NCBI RefSeq assembly: GCF_045278715.1
Contig: NZ_CP136420.1
Location: 496,001-560,000 of the forward strand
Length of the DNA: 64,000 bases
Direction: 5' to 3'
DNA from: Neomoorella carbonis
GTDB lineage: Bacteria; Bacillota; DSM-521; Neomoorellales; Neomoorellaceae
Both the position numbers and the translations under genes were made by a program. Positions 50,145-58,408 of the stretch are shown here, one piece after another. A model generated the notes under the pieces. It did not search any database. It was given only the letters and a program-made list of their open reading frames with translations, and was not told where the DNA came from. How positions within the stretch are numbered: position 1 is the first letter of the stretch; each line of letters begins with the position of its first letter.

Positions 50145-51260
50145 ATGAAATTAAAATTGGCCACTGTACCTGCATGCCGGGAAGCCATCCTGGCCATTAA
50201 GCCCTATGTACCCGGGAAACCAATTGAAGAAGTCCAGCGTGAACTGGGGGTACAGGATGTAATTAAACTGGCGTCCAATGAAAATCCCCTGGGCCCTTCC
50301 CCGGATGCCGTCCAGGCTTTAAGGGAGGCCAGCGAGAGGGTTTACCTGTACCCGGACGGGAACTGCTATTACTTGAAAAATGCCCTGGCGGAAAAACTGG
50401 GTGTTTCCCCGGAGAACATCATTGTAGGTAACGGAACCGATGAGATAATAAAAATGCTGGCCGAGACCTACATCAACCCCGGAGATGAAATAGTCGTCGC
50501 CGATCCTACTTTTTCTGAGTATGAGTTTGCCGCCCAAGTCATGGCCGGTCGAGCCATCAAAGTCCCCTGCCGCAGTTTCCGCCACGACTTGAAGGCCATG
50601 GCCGCCAGTATAACGCCCCGGACACGGATGGTCTTTATTTGTAACCCCAACAATCCCACGGGTACCATTGTCGGCCAGATGGTCCTGGACAGCTTTTTAA
50701 AGGAAGTACCTCCTTCCGTCCTGGTGGTTCTGGATGAAGCCTATGCCGATTATGTAACGGCCGAGCACTATCCTGACAGCCTGGCCTATATCCGTTACGG
50801 GCGGGCCAACGTCATTGTCCTGCGTACATTCTCGAAAATTTACGGCCTGGCGGGCCTGCGGGTGGGATACGGCGTGGCCGTGCCGGAAGTTATCAGGAAC
50901 CTGAACCGGGTGCGGGAGCCTTTCAACGTTAATCTCTTAGCCCAGGCGGCGGCCGTTGCCGCCCTCAAGGATGAGGCCCATTACAAGAAGAGCCGGGAGA
51001 TAAATATAGAAGGTAAACAGTACCTCTACGAACAGTTTGCAGCCCTGGGCCTGCAGTATGTTCCTACAGAGGCCAATTTCATCTTTGTCGACATCCAGCG
51101 GGACAGCCGCGCCGTTTTCCAGGAGCTTTTAAAAAGAGGTGTGATTGTCCGTACGGGCGATATCTTTGGGTATGATACTTACCTGCGGGTGACCATAGGT
51201 ACACCGCGGCAGAATGAACGCTTTATTAAGGCCTTGCGGGAAGTTTTGGGTCGGGCGTAA
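50145..51260 (+). CDS. hisC: histidinol-phosphate aminotransferase
   Basis: A PLP-dependent class I/II aminotransferase, 371 residues. IKLASNENPLGPSPDAV, NGTDEIIKM, FICNPNNPTGT, VVLDEAYADYV, RTFSKIYGLAGLRVGYG (Schiff-base lysine) and RVTIGTPRQNERF match HisC. In organisms lacking dedicated enzymes HisC also transaminates aromatic amino acids; the neighbouring paaK and ACT genes make that plausible. AAGGAG abuts the ATG at 50145, so an in-frame TTG at 50157 is a possible start. Confidence 0.9.
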   Translation: MKLKLATVPACREAILAIKPYVPGKPIEEVQRELGVQDVIKLASNENPLGPSPDAVQALREASERVYLYPDGNCYYLKNALAEKLGVSPENIIVGNGTDEIIKMLAETYINPGDEIVVADPTFSEYEFAAQVMAGRAIKVPCRSFRHDLKAMAASITPRTRMVFICNPNNPTGTIVGQMVLDSFLKEVPPSVLVVLDEAYADYVTAEHYPDSLAYIRYGRANVIVLRTFSKIYGLAGLRVGYGVAVPEVIRNLNRVREPFNVNLLAQAAAVAALKDEAHYKKSREINIEGKQYLYEQFAALGLQYVPTEANFIFVDIQRDSRAVFQELLKRGVIVRTGDIFGYDTYLRVTIGTPRQNERFIKALREVLGRA

Positions 51261-51327
51261 AAATCAGGAATATATCCCTCCTTTCCTTGATATTTATGTT
51301 ATAGCAGGATTGAAAGGAGGGATTTTT

Positions 51328-51936
51328 TTGCGGGCAAGAAAATACTTGGCTGTTGCAGTGAGCTTGTTGCTTGTAGCTGCTTTGGTGAGCGGGTGCGGTA
51401 TAATAGACAGATTGAGTGGCACGTCCCGGTCCCAGGTCCAGGTCCAGTTGCCGCCACCGGAAACCAGTACGCCGGCAACCGGGGCCGAGGAAAAGAAAGA
51501 AAGCACCAAAACTACCCAGGTTGTCCTCTATTTCAGCGATCCCACCGGGAATTACCTGGTGGCCGAGCAACGCACCATCCCGCTGGTGGGGGGTATTGCC
51601 CGGGCAGCCCTTGAGGAACTCATTAAAGGACCGGGGCCGGGTTCGCAGCTCCTGCCGACTATTCCCAAGGGGACGGTACTGAAAGATATCAACATCCGCC
51701 CCGACGGCCTGTGCCGGGTAGATTTCAGTAAAGAACTGGTGGCCAACCACAGCGGCGGTTCCCTGGGGGAAAGTTTAACCGTCTATTCCATTGTCAATAC
51801 CCTGACCCAGTTTCCCTCGGTCAAACAGGTCCAGTTCCTGGTGGACGGCCAGTTTGTTAAAACTATTGCCGGCCATGTCGATGTTTCGACGGCCATAAGC
51901 CGCAATGAAAGCCTCATCAAAAAGGAAGCCCGGTAA
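51328..51936 (+). CDS. gerM: GerM-domain (spore germination/sporulation) lipoprotein
   Basis: A 202-residue secreted lipoprotein. The signal peptide has a hydrophobic core VAVSLLLVAALVSGCG, with the lipobox cysteine at about 23. A low-complexity linker (QLPPPETSTPATGAEEKK) precedes one GerMN domain: VVLYFSDPTGNYLVAEQR, AALEELIKGP, LPTIPKGT, VDFSKEL and VKQVQFLVDGQ. GerM is needed for septal peptidoglycan events in sporulation. TTG 51328 follows AAAGGAGG by 7 bases. An intrinsic terminator follows. Confidence 0.85.
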   Translation: MRARKYLAVAVSLLLVAALVSGCGIIDRLSGTSRSQVQVQLPPPETSTPATGAEEKKESTKTTQVVLYFSDPTGNYLVAEQRTIPLVGGIARAALEELIKGPGPGSQLLPTIPKGTVLKDINIRPDGLCRVDFSKELVANHSGGSLGESLTVYSIVNTLTQFPSVKQVQFLVDGQFVKTIAGHVDVSTAISRNESLIKKEAR

Positions 51937-51961
51937 GCAATGTCTAAAAATGTCAAGTTGG

Positions 51962-51985
51962 GGTGCCTTTCTGGGCACCATTTTT
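51962..51985 (+). terminator. intrinsic terminator after gerM
   Basis: GGTGCC (51962-51967) pairs with GGCACC (51974-51979), followed by ATTTTTG and more T. Short but well placed 26 bases after the stop. Confidence 0.7.
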
Positions 51986-52095
51986 GTTTTTTCAACAAAA
52001 AATGGCGATGAAGGAAGGAAAGCACTGCGGCACAGCGAATAGTTATGGTAGCTGCAAAAATGGTAGCTGCAAAAAGAAAGGGGAAAGGAAGGGTG

Positions 52096-54006
52096 ATGGA
52101 CAAGCGTATACTTACGGGCCGGCGGGGTCTTTTATTGTTACTGCTGGTGTTAATGTACATATTAACATTGGGCTTGAAGGCCCTGCCGGCCACAGCTGGC
52201 CCCGGTGTTACCCTCATCCTTAACGGTACCCGGGTTGATCCGGCGGTACCGCCCTATATTGACGGCAACGGCCGCACCATGGTACCCCTGCGCTTTGTCA
52301 TGGAGTATATGGGTGCCAGGGTGGACTGGGTAGAAAAAGAACAGGGTATTGTCGTTAGCCGGGGAACAACAACTTTAAAAATGTGGATTGGCAGCCGCCG
52401 GGCCTCTGTAAATGGCCAGGCCATCCTCCTGGATACCACCCCGGTTTTAAAAGGTGATACGACCATGGTGCCGGTCCGTTTCATATCCCAGGCCTTTGGC
52501 GGCCAGGTGGACTGGAATGCTGCCTCCCAGACAGTCAGGATCACCCTGGGGACAGTCCAGGATGCCAGCCAGGTGCGCCTGACGGGCAGCTATGTAAATA
52601 TCCGGTCCGGCCCGGGGCTGGATTATAATATCATCGACGTCTTCCCCCGGGGGACGGTGCTAGGATTGCTAGGTGAAGCTTCCGGCTGGTATCGAGTACA
52701 GTTAAATGACGGCCGCCAGGGCTGGGTGTCAGCTGCCTATGCCGAGCCGGTCTATAATAATAACCCGCCGGGTAACGGCGGGCAGCCAGGCCAGAATCCG
52801 CCTCCGGGTGAAACTCAGCCGCCGGGGAAAAACCCGTCGCCCGGCGACGGCCAGCCGCCGGCCGGACAACCTCTGGGCCTGGCGGTTATCGGCAGCCGGC
52901 CGGTAGCAATCTTGGCCGGCCCAAGCCCGGTGGAAAAGCAGGTGGGTACGGCTGCCGCCGGCAGCAAACTGCCCATCTGGCAGCAAAAGGGTGACTGGTG
53001 GCAGGTGGAAATGGAAGACGGCCGGCGCGGTTGGGTGGCCAGCGCCCTCGCTTCTTTTGCGCCCTACGAACCGCCTGGAAGTCCGCCGGACAGCCGGAAG
53101 CCCGGCCTTCAGATTACCGGGGTAACAGTTGTGCCCGCAGGCAATACCCTCCAGGTCACCGTTAAAGCCACCGGGGTTTTTACTTATAAAACTTCCCGTT
53201 GGGACAATCGTCTGATTGTCGATGTGCCCGGCGCCGTCCTGGCCGTACCGGAAGGGCAGGAAACGGTGGAAGTAAACCGGCCCCCCCTGGCCAGGGTGCG
53301 CCTGGGTCAGTATACAGCGGATACCGCCCGCATCGTCTTTGACCTTAGCGGAGCCGCGCGGATGACCGTCCAGCCGGCTGCTGACAAAAGCGGGATGATC
53401 TTTCTTTTAGAAAAGCCTTCCCTAAAAGGAAGTAAGATTGTCATCGATCCCGGCCACGGCACCGATCCGGAAGGGCCCGACCCCGGGGCCATCGGCCCTA
53501 CCGGAGTTAAAGAAAAGGACGTCAACCTGGCTATGGCCCAGAAGCTTGCCGCCCTGCTCCGGGAGGCGGGGGCCAGCGTTTATCTTACCCGTAATGGCGA
53601 GACCAGCCCTTATACCCTCTCGGGCCGGGCCTATTACGCCAATGATGTGGGCGCCGACCTCTTTATCAGCATCCATTCCAATGCATCCTATAGCCCCAGC
53701 GCTTCCGGCACGTCCACCTATTTCTATGCCCCGCCAGGTACGGCCCTGGGGCAGCAAAGGGAAGAACGCCGTCGCCTGGCTACAGCCATCCAGACCGCCC
53801 TGGTGGCAGCCATCGGAAGGAAAGACCTGGGTGTCCTGGAAGCCAATTTCGCTGTCTTGCGCAATACCAACATGCCCTCGGTGCTGGTAGAGACGGCTTT
53901 TATCTCCAACCCCACCGAAGAACAGCTCTTGAATAGCCCGGCTTTCCAGGCCAGGGTGGCGGAGGGTATTTTTAACGGGATCAGCGCCTACTTTAACGGT
54001 AGTTAA
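52096..54006 (+). CDS. multidomain N-acetylmuramoyl-L-alanine amidase
   Basis: A 636-residue secreted wall hydrolase. Order: signal or anchor segment (GLLLLLLVLMYILTLGL, about 11-27); a copper amine oxidase N-terminal-like stalk domain (LILNGTRVDPAVPPYIDGNG, TMVPLRFV); an SH3b domain (SYVNIRSGPGLDYNIIDVFP); a Pro/Gly-rich linker; a second SH3b-like domain; an AMIN domain (about 335-440); and Amidase_3 with IDPGHGTDPE, SIHSNASYS and VLVETAFISN holding the zinc His/Glu residues. ATG 52096 follows GGAAGGGTG. It probably acts in cell separation or sporulation. Confidence 0.92.
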   Translation: MDKRILTGRRGLLLLLLVLMYILTLGLKALPATAGPGVTLILNGTRVDPAVPPYIDGNGRTMVPLRFVMEYMGARVDWVEKEQGIVVSRGTTTLKMWIGSRRASVNGQAILLDTTPVLKGDTTMVPVRFISQAFGGQVDWNAASQTVRITLGTVQDASQVRLTGSYVNIRSGPGLDYNIIDVFPRGTVLGLLGEASGWYRVQLNDGRQGWVSAAYAEPVYNNNPPGNGGQPGQNPPPGETQPPGKNPSPGDGQPPAGQPLGLAVIGSRPVAILAGPSPVEKQVGTAAAGSKLPIWQQKGDWWQVEMEDGRRGWVASALASFAPYEPPGSPPDSRKPGLQITGVTVVPAGNTLQVTVKATGVFTYKTSRWDNRLIVDVPGAVLAVPEGQETVEVNRPPLARVRLGQYTADTARIVFDLSGAARMTVQPAADKSGMIFLLEKPSLKGSKIVIDPGHGTDPEGPDPGAIGPTGVKEKDVNLAMAQKLAALLREAGASVYLTRNGETSPYTLSGRAYYANDVGADLFISIHSNASYSPSASGTSTYFYAPPGTALGQQREERRRLATAIQTALVAAIGRKDLGVLEANFAVLRNTNMPSVLVETAFISNPTEEQLLNSPAFQARVAEGIFNGISAYFNGS

Positions 54007-54031
54007 TTTTACCGGCGGTCGGCCACGTAGA

Positions 54032-54057
54032 GGAGCCTGCAGCGACTTGCAGGCTCC
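54032..54057 (+). terminator. hairpin after the amidase gene
   Basis: GGAGCCTGCA (54032-54041) and TGCAGGCTCC (54048-54057) form a perfect 10-bp stem with a 6-base loop. The tail (ATGCTTCTTTGTT) is only moderately T-rich, so it is a probable rather than certain terminator. Confidence 0.65.
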
Positions 54058-54215
54058 ATGCTTCTTTGTTACAATGGGGAAGCGGCAACGCGGTTGTCCA
54101 TAGTTTCGCTGTTACTGGCGCAGGGGAATATAGACATTAACAGTTAAACTGCAAGCATATAATATGGAGTACTGCTCTTTTTAAAGATAAGGACCTTGAT
54201 AAGGAGTTGAGGGCG

Positions 54216-55022
54216 GTGCAGCCCGTCCAGCCAGTGGGAGTTTTTGATTCCGGAGTTGGGGGTTTGACGGTAGCCCGGGAAATTACCCGGCAACTGCCGG
54301 CTGAGACAATTATTTATTATGGTGATACGGCCCATGTACCCTATGGTTCCCGAACTGTAGACGAGCTGATAGGTTTTGCCGATGCCATAGTCGGCTTTCT
54401 AATTGCGCAAGGAGCTAAGGCCATTGTTGATGCCTGCAACACTACCTCCGCCGTGGCCCTGCCTTACCTGCAAAAAAAGTACCATGTCCCGATTGTCGGC
54501 GTAATTGAACCTGGAGTCATAGAAGCCCTGCGGGCCACACGAAATGGCCGCATCGGCGTCATTGCCACCGAAGCCACTATCGCCAGCAATGCCCACCGGG
54601 CAGCCCTCCTCGCCCGTTCCCGGGAAGTCCAGGTTTTTACCCGGGCGTGTCCCAAACTGGTACCCATGGTAGAGGCCGGGCTGGTTTCCGGTCCCGAGGT
54701 AGAGGCAGCAGTGGCGGAGTATGTGAAACCTATGGTTGAGGCGGGAATTGATACCTTGATACTGGGGTGTACCCATTATCCCTTCCTGGCTCCAGTTATC
54801 CAGGAAGTGGCCGGCCCGGGGGTAACTCTAATCGATCCGGCGGCAGCTACGGTGCGGGAATTAAAGGAGGTGCTGGCCGCGGGCGGCGGCCTGAGGGGCG
54901 CCCACTGCTCCCAGGCCCACAGTTTTTTTGTCAGCGGTGATGCCCAAGCATTCAGTAATGTGGGGATGCAGTTGGTGGGCTGGCCGGAGCTTAAAAGCAC
55001 CAGGAAACTGAAACTGGATTAA
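54216..55022 (+). CDS. murI: glutamate racemase
   Basis: Makes D-glutamate for peptidoglycan. About 268 residues. GVFDSGVGGLTVAREI, YYGDTAHVPYGSR, VDACNTTSAVALP (first catalytic Cys) and ILGCTHYPFL (second catalytic Cys) are intact. AAGGAG at 54201-54206 fits GTG 54216 better than the adjacent TTG 54207. A TATAAT at 54158-54163 may belong to its promoter. It heads a murI-rph-rdgB operon. Confidence 0.94.
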   Translation: MQPVQPVGVFDSGVGGLTVAREITRQLPAETIIYYGDTAHVPYGSRTVDELIGFADAIVGFLIAQGAKAIVDACNTTSAVALPYLQKKYHVPIVGVIEPGVIEALRATRNGRIGVIATEATIASNAHRAALLARSREVQVFTRACPKLVPMVEAGLVSGPEVEAAVAEYVKPMVEAGIDTLILGCTHYPFLAPVIQEVAGPGVTLIDPAAATVRELKEVLAAGGGLRGAHCSQAHSFFVSGDAQAFSNVGMQLVGWPELKSTRKLKLD

Positions 55023-55034
55023 GGAGTAGCAACC

Positions 55035-55790
55035 ATGGCCTTGACCAGAATAAAGGGGCGTAGTCCGCGGGAGTTGCGCCCGGTGACGATAGAACGACAT
55101 TATCTTAAGTACGCTGAGGGTTCGGCCCTGATCAGCATAGGTGACACGCGGGTCATCTGCAGTGCCACCGTGGAGGAAAAAGTGCCACCCTTTTTACGCA
55201 ACAGCGGCAGGGGATGGGTTACGGCCGAATATGCCCTGCTACCGCGGTCGACCCGGGAGCGGACTGTGCGGGAAGCGACCCGGGGCCGCCTCAGCGGCCG
55301 CACCCAGGAAATCCAGCGCCTGATCGGCCGGGCGTTACGCAGCGTCGTCGATACGGCGGTTTTAGGTGAAAGAACCATCTGGCTTGATTGCGACGTCCTC
55401 CAGGCCGACGGCGGTACCCGGACGGCAGCCATTACCGGCAGTTTCGTAGCCATGGCCGACGCCCTGGCCGGCCTGGTGGCGGCCGGGACCATACCCCGGC
55501 TGCCCCTCCAGGATTTCCTGGCGGCCGTCAGTGTAGGGCTCGTTGAAGGCGAGCTGCTGTTGGACCTGGACTTTGAGGAAGATTCCCATGCCAGTATTGA
55601 TATGAATGTAGTTATGACCGGTTCCGGGCAGCTGGTAGAGATCCAGGGAACAGCGGAAAAACAACCCTTCAGCCGGGAGGAAATGGCCGCCATGCTCGAT
55701 CTGGCCGGGGAAGGGATAGCGCGGTTGATTGCTATCCAGCGCCAGGTCCTGGGGCCCCTGGCGGACCAGGTGGGGACAGGCCATGAGTAG
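55035..55790 (+). CDS. rph: ribonuclease PH
   Basis: Phosphorolytic 3' exoribonuclease that trims tRNA 3' ends. 251 residues; RSPRELRPVTIERHYLKYAE, GSALISIGDTRVICSATVEE, RTQEIQRLIGRALRSVVD, LDCDVLQADGGTRTAAITG and the C-terminal EIQGTAEKQPFSREE are all standard. The ATG at 55035 follows AAGGAG. Its end overlaps rdgB by 8 bases; this rph-rdgB pair is widely conserved. Confidence 0.96.
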   Translation: MALTRIKGRSPRELRPVTIERHYLKYAEGSALISIGDTRVICSATVEEKVPPFLRNSGRGWVTAEYALLPRSTRERTVREATRGRLSGRTQEIQRLIGRALRSVVDTAVLGERTIWLDCDVLQADGGTRTAAITGSFVAMADALAGLVAAGTIPRLPLQDFLAAVSVGLVEGELLLDLDFEEDSHASIDMNVVMTGSGQLVEIQGTAEKQPFSREEMAAMLDLAGEGIARLIAIQRQVLGPLADQVGTGHE

Positions 55791-56397
55791 GATTGTTGTA
55801 GCTACAGGCAACGAAGGGAAGGCCAGGGAATTTCGGGAGCTCCTGCGGGGACTGGATGTTGCTGTGGCGACTTTAAAGGATTTTCCCGGTTTGGCCCTTC
55901 CCGAGGAAACAGGCAATACCTTTGCCGAAAATGCCACTCTGAAGGCGCGGATAGTGGCAGAAAGCACCGGGCTGCCGTCCCTGGGGGATGATTCCGGCCT
56001 GGAAGTAGATTTCCTTAAAGGGGCACCAGGGGTTTACTCCGCACGCTTTGCCGGCGAACCAACCGATGACCGGCGTAATAACATTAAACTGCTCCAGCTT
56101 TTAGCCGGTGTGCCTTGGGAAAAGCGTACGGCCCGTTTTCGCTGTGCCCTGGCCCTTGTTGTTCCGGGAGGGGACATTTACCTGGCTGAAGGCACAGTGG
56201 AGGGCTTCATTGCTTATGAACCAAAAGGTGATTATGGTTTCGGGTATGACCCCCTGTTTTATTTGCCTGAATATGGTAAAACCCTCGCCGAACTTGGGGA
56301 GGAGATAAAAAACAACTTCAGCCACCGCGCCCGGGCTGTACAGCACCTCTGGCCGGTTTTAAGCCGACTGTGGCCGGGCGATAAAGCAGGGGGATAA
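55783..56397 (+). CDS. rdgB: XTP/dITP diphosphatase
   Basis: House-cleaning nucleotide pyrophosphatase (Ham1/RdgB family) that removes dITP and XTP. 204 residues with IVVATGNEGKAREFRELL at the start, ETGNTFAENATLKA, LGDDSGLEVDFLKGAPGVYS and GYDPLFYLPEYGKTLAEL. The ATG at 55783 lies inside the end of rph. Confidence 0.95.
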   Translation: MSRIVVATGNEGKAREFRELLRGLDVAVATLKDFPGLALPEETGNTFAENATLKARIVAESTGLPSLGDDSGLEVDFLKGAPGVYSARFAGEPTDDRRNNIKLLQLLAGVPWEKRTARFRCALALVVPGGDIYLAEGTVEGFIAYEPKGDYGFGYDPLFYLPEYGKTLAELGEEIKNNFSHRARAVQHLWPVLSRLWPGDKAGG

Positions 56398-56520
56398 AAG
56401 ATTTGACCATAAGAGCCGGCTCAAGCGGGTCCTGCACGGCGCTAAGGGCCGATTATAATAAATATTGCCCCGCAGGGGAAAAATATTAATGAATTTGCCC
56501 GTTAGTGGCAAAAACTGTTT

Positions 56521-56549
56521 TTGACTTCGAGCATTTTTTACGGTATAAT
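56521..56549 (+). promoter_or_regulatory. near-consensus sigma-A promoter of the tRNA cluster
   Basis: TTGACT (56521-56526), a 17-base spacer, and TATAAT (56544-56549). Transcription would start about 56556, five bases before the first tRNA. This is the best promoter match in the window, as expected for stable RNA. Confidence 0.9.
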
Positions 56550-56560
56550 ATGCTTTGCGC

Positions 56561-56634
56561 GCGGGTGTAGCTCAATGGTAGAGCCCCAGCCTTCCAAGCT
56601 GGTTGCGTGGGTTCGATTCCCATCACCCGCTCCA
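56561..56634 (+). tRNA. tRNA-Gly (anticodon TCC)
   Basis: Cloverleaf from GCGGGTG to CACCCGC, then TCCA with encoded CCA. Anticodon loop CTTCCAA reads GGA/GGG codons. D-loop AATGGTA and T-loop TTCGATT are normal. Confidence 0.96.
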
Positions 56635-56641
56635 GCATCAA

Positions 56642-56718
56642 GCGCCTGTAGCTCAGCTGGATAGAGCAGCGGCCTTCTAAGCCGCGGGCCGCAGGTTCGA
56701 ACCCTGCCAGGCGCGCCA
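56642..56718 (+). tRNA. tRNA-Arg (anticodon TCT)
   Basis: Acceptor GCGCCTG pairs with CAGGCGC; anticodon loop CTTCTAA; T-loop TTCGAAC; discriminator G and encoded CCA. Confidence 0.96.
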
Positions 56719-56737
56719 AAAAAGATTAGGAAGATAT

Positions 56738-56815
56738 GGTGGGTGTAGCTCAGTTGGTTAGAGCACCAGGTTGTGGCCCTGGGGGTCGTGGGTTCGAGTC
56801 CCATCTCCCACCCCA
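56738..56815 (+). tRNA. tRNA-His (anticodon GTG)
   Basis: The extra G at position -1 (56738) and discriminator C are present as required for histidyl-tRNA synthetase. Anticodon loop TTGTGGC. The acceptor stem GTGGGTG/CTCCCAC has one T-T mismatch at 6-67. CCA is encoded. Confidence 0.95.
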
Positions 56816-56830
56816 TTTTTTTATCCATGC

Positions 56831-56906
56831 TGGGGCGTAGCCAAGCGGTAAGGCAACGGACTTTGGATCCGTCATTTCGTTGGTTCGAATCCAGCCGCCC
56901 CAGCCA
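56831..56906 (+). tRNA. tRNA-Gln (anticodon TTG)
   Basis: Acceptor TGGGGCG with CGCCCCA, weak first pair typical of tRNA-Gln; anticodon loop CTTTGGA; T-loop TTCGAAT; encoded CCA. Confidence 0.96.
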
Positions 56907-56914
56907 GTATATAT

Positions 56915-56990
56915 GAGCCATTAGCTCAGTAGGTAGAGCACCTGACTTTTAATCAGGGTGTCCGGGGTTCGACTCCCCGATGGCTCACCA
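56915..56990 (+). tRNA. tRNA-Lys (anticodon TTT)
   Basis: Acceptor GAGCCAT with ATGGCTC; anticodon loop CTTTTAA; T-loop TTCGACT; encoded CCA. Confidence 0.96.
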
Positions 56991-56998
56991 TTTTTTTT

Positions 56999-57083
56999 GC
57001 GGGCGTGGCGGAACGGCAGACGCGCCAGACTTAGGATCTGGTGGGGCTCACCCGTGGAGGTTCAAGTCCTCTCGCCCGCACCA
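56999..57083 (+). tRNA. tRNA-Leu (anticodon TAG)
   Basis: A class II tRNA of 85 bases with a long variable arm (TGGGGCTCACCCGT region). Acceptor GCGGGCG with CGCCCGC; anticodon loop CTTAGGA; encoded CCA. Confidence 0.96.
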
Positions 57084-57110
57084 AACCCTAATAAAATAAA
57101 ATCAAGGCTT

Positions 57111-57136
57111 TCCGGGTTTAAAGCCCGGATTTTTTC
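57111..57136 (+). terminator. terminator of the tRNA cluster
   Basis: TCCGGG (57111-57116) and CCCGGA (57124-57129) form a stem followed by TTTTTT, 28 bases after the last tRNA. Confidence 0.85.
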
Positions 57137-57137
57137 T

Positions 57138-57315
57138 TTACCTATGCGCAATAGACTTGCGCGGCTTTCGTTTTCGTTCTAGAGCCTTCAGGTAAGGGCG
57201 GGGGTCCAGGTTCTTCCCCTTTGCCGCCAGGATTTGGGGTGAGTGGCATGGGCCGCCTAACTCATGGCAAACTCCAGGGGGATGTTGCCGGCAATAGTCA
57301 AGAACCTAGAAAAGA
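57138..57315. other. gap with a faint coding-like tail on the minus strand
   Basis: No clear gene. The minus strand between about 57251 and the stop at 57138 reads ILAAKGKNLDPRPYLKALER followed by a basic tail, which looks like the end of a protein, but nothing upstream continues it. It is probably a decayed remnant in the same zone as the two pseudogene-like fragments that follow. Confidence 0.3.
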
Positions 57316-57879
57316 TTAATGTTCCAGTTGTCTTCTGAGGGTATTTATCTCTTCCAGATTCAGCCCCGTGGCTCTGATAATGGTGTTGACGTCGACGTTA
57401 AGCAGGAGTAAGTTTTTGGCTACTTCTAACTTTCCTTCTAACTTTCCTTGCAATAGAGTTTCTTGCTTCATTTCATCCAGAGCCATTTCCAGGTTGCTAA
57501 TCATCTGTTCCACCTCCATGGGATTGTTGGCATCCAGGATGGAGTCCACTTTTGCCTGTACGCCGGGAGGCATTTTAGGTTTGATAATGTGTTTCAGCCA
57601 GGTTGTTATATGACGGAACTCATCGGGAGTCATGGTCTTTATTGCTCCAGCCAGTTTTTGGAGGCGCATTACTAGCGTTTCCGGCCTGGCTTTTTGGTCC
57701 AGTAAAAATATGCTAGCGATTACATTGGCAGCTTTGATAAGGTCTTCTTCGCTGTAGCGATTGACATCAAACAGGGTCTTCAGCAGTTCAAGGAACACCC
57801 TTTTGTCGGCCAGGAGCTGCCTGTAACCCTTGTCGTGGGGGTGGTGGGAAGGCCGGGGTTTCCATTCATTTTCCGGCAC
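57316..57879 (-). pseudogene. Rpn/PD-(D/E)XK transposase-like nuclease with internal deletion
   Basis: A 187-residue product that starts like Rpn (YhgA-like) proteins (HHPHDKGYRQLLADKRVFLE) and ends like them, with a helical tail, MALDEMKQETLLQGKLEGKL and EVAKNLLLLNVDVNTIIRATG. The nuclease core with the D-x-E-x-K residues that should follow LELLKT is missing; the sequence jumps to LFDVNRYSEEDLIKAANVIA. The usual length is about 300 or more. The frame is still open, so a protein may be made, but not an active nuclease. The fragments were identified by eye. Confidence 0.65.
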
Positions 57880-58109
57880 AGGAACACCTTCTTCCAGATG
57901 TAATTATATCATATTTTTGGGACAGTTAGGGATGTCGCCTGGAAGATGGCTTTTTCCCTGAAACGATTTTTCAATTGGGCGTAAGGCCGGTCCAACCAGG
58001 CGTGTTTTTTGCGCCCGGCTTGGCGGTATCTTCCGCGGCCGATGCCGGGGAAAAGGAAATCAAGTACTTTTCCTAACAGTGGGCGAATGATCTCTGACAG
58101 GGGGATATC

Positions 58110-58205
58110 ATGTACGGCCCTTACCTTATCGCCTTTATCGACGACGCCTCGCGCCTGATTACCCACGCCCAGTTCTTCTGGGAACAGGATTATACCGCTG
58201 TGCAG
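58110..58205 (+). pseudogene. rve/DDE transposase remnant
   Basis: Thirty-odd codons reading YGPYLIAFIDDASRLITHAQ then FFWEQDYTAV, which match the catalytic-core beginning of integrase-type (rve) transposases, where the first catalytic Asp pair and a Ser/Arg follow AFIDD. Sequence before and after does not continue the family. It is a short relic. Confidence 0.65.
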
Positions 58206-58408
58206 ATGACCCTTGGTTCCCTATGTGCTTTGCTATATTGTTTATTTCCCAGATTGCAATATAATATTTGCGTAAGGTTAAAATGAACGCATAAGATCCG
58301 AGAGGTTATTAGCGTAAAATGGAATAACTTCTTTTGAGGCTTAAACGGATCTCTTATATGAGGTTTGGCAAAAAATCTAAGGCGGTTACCACCAAAGGAG
58401 CAATTACG

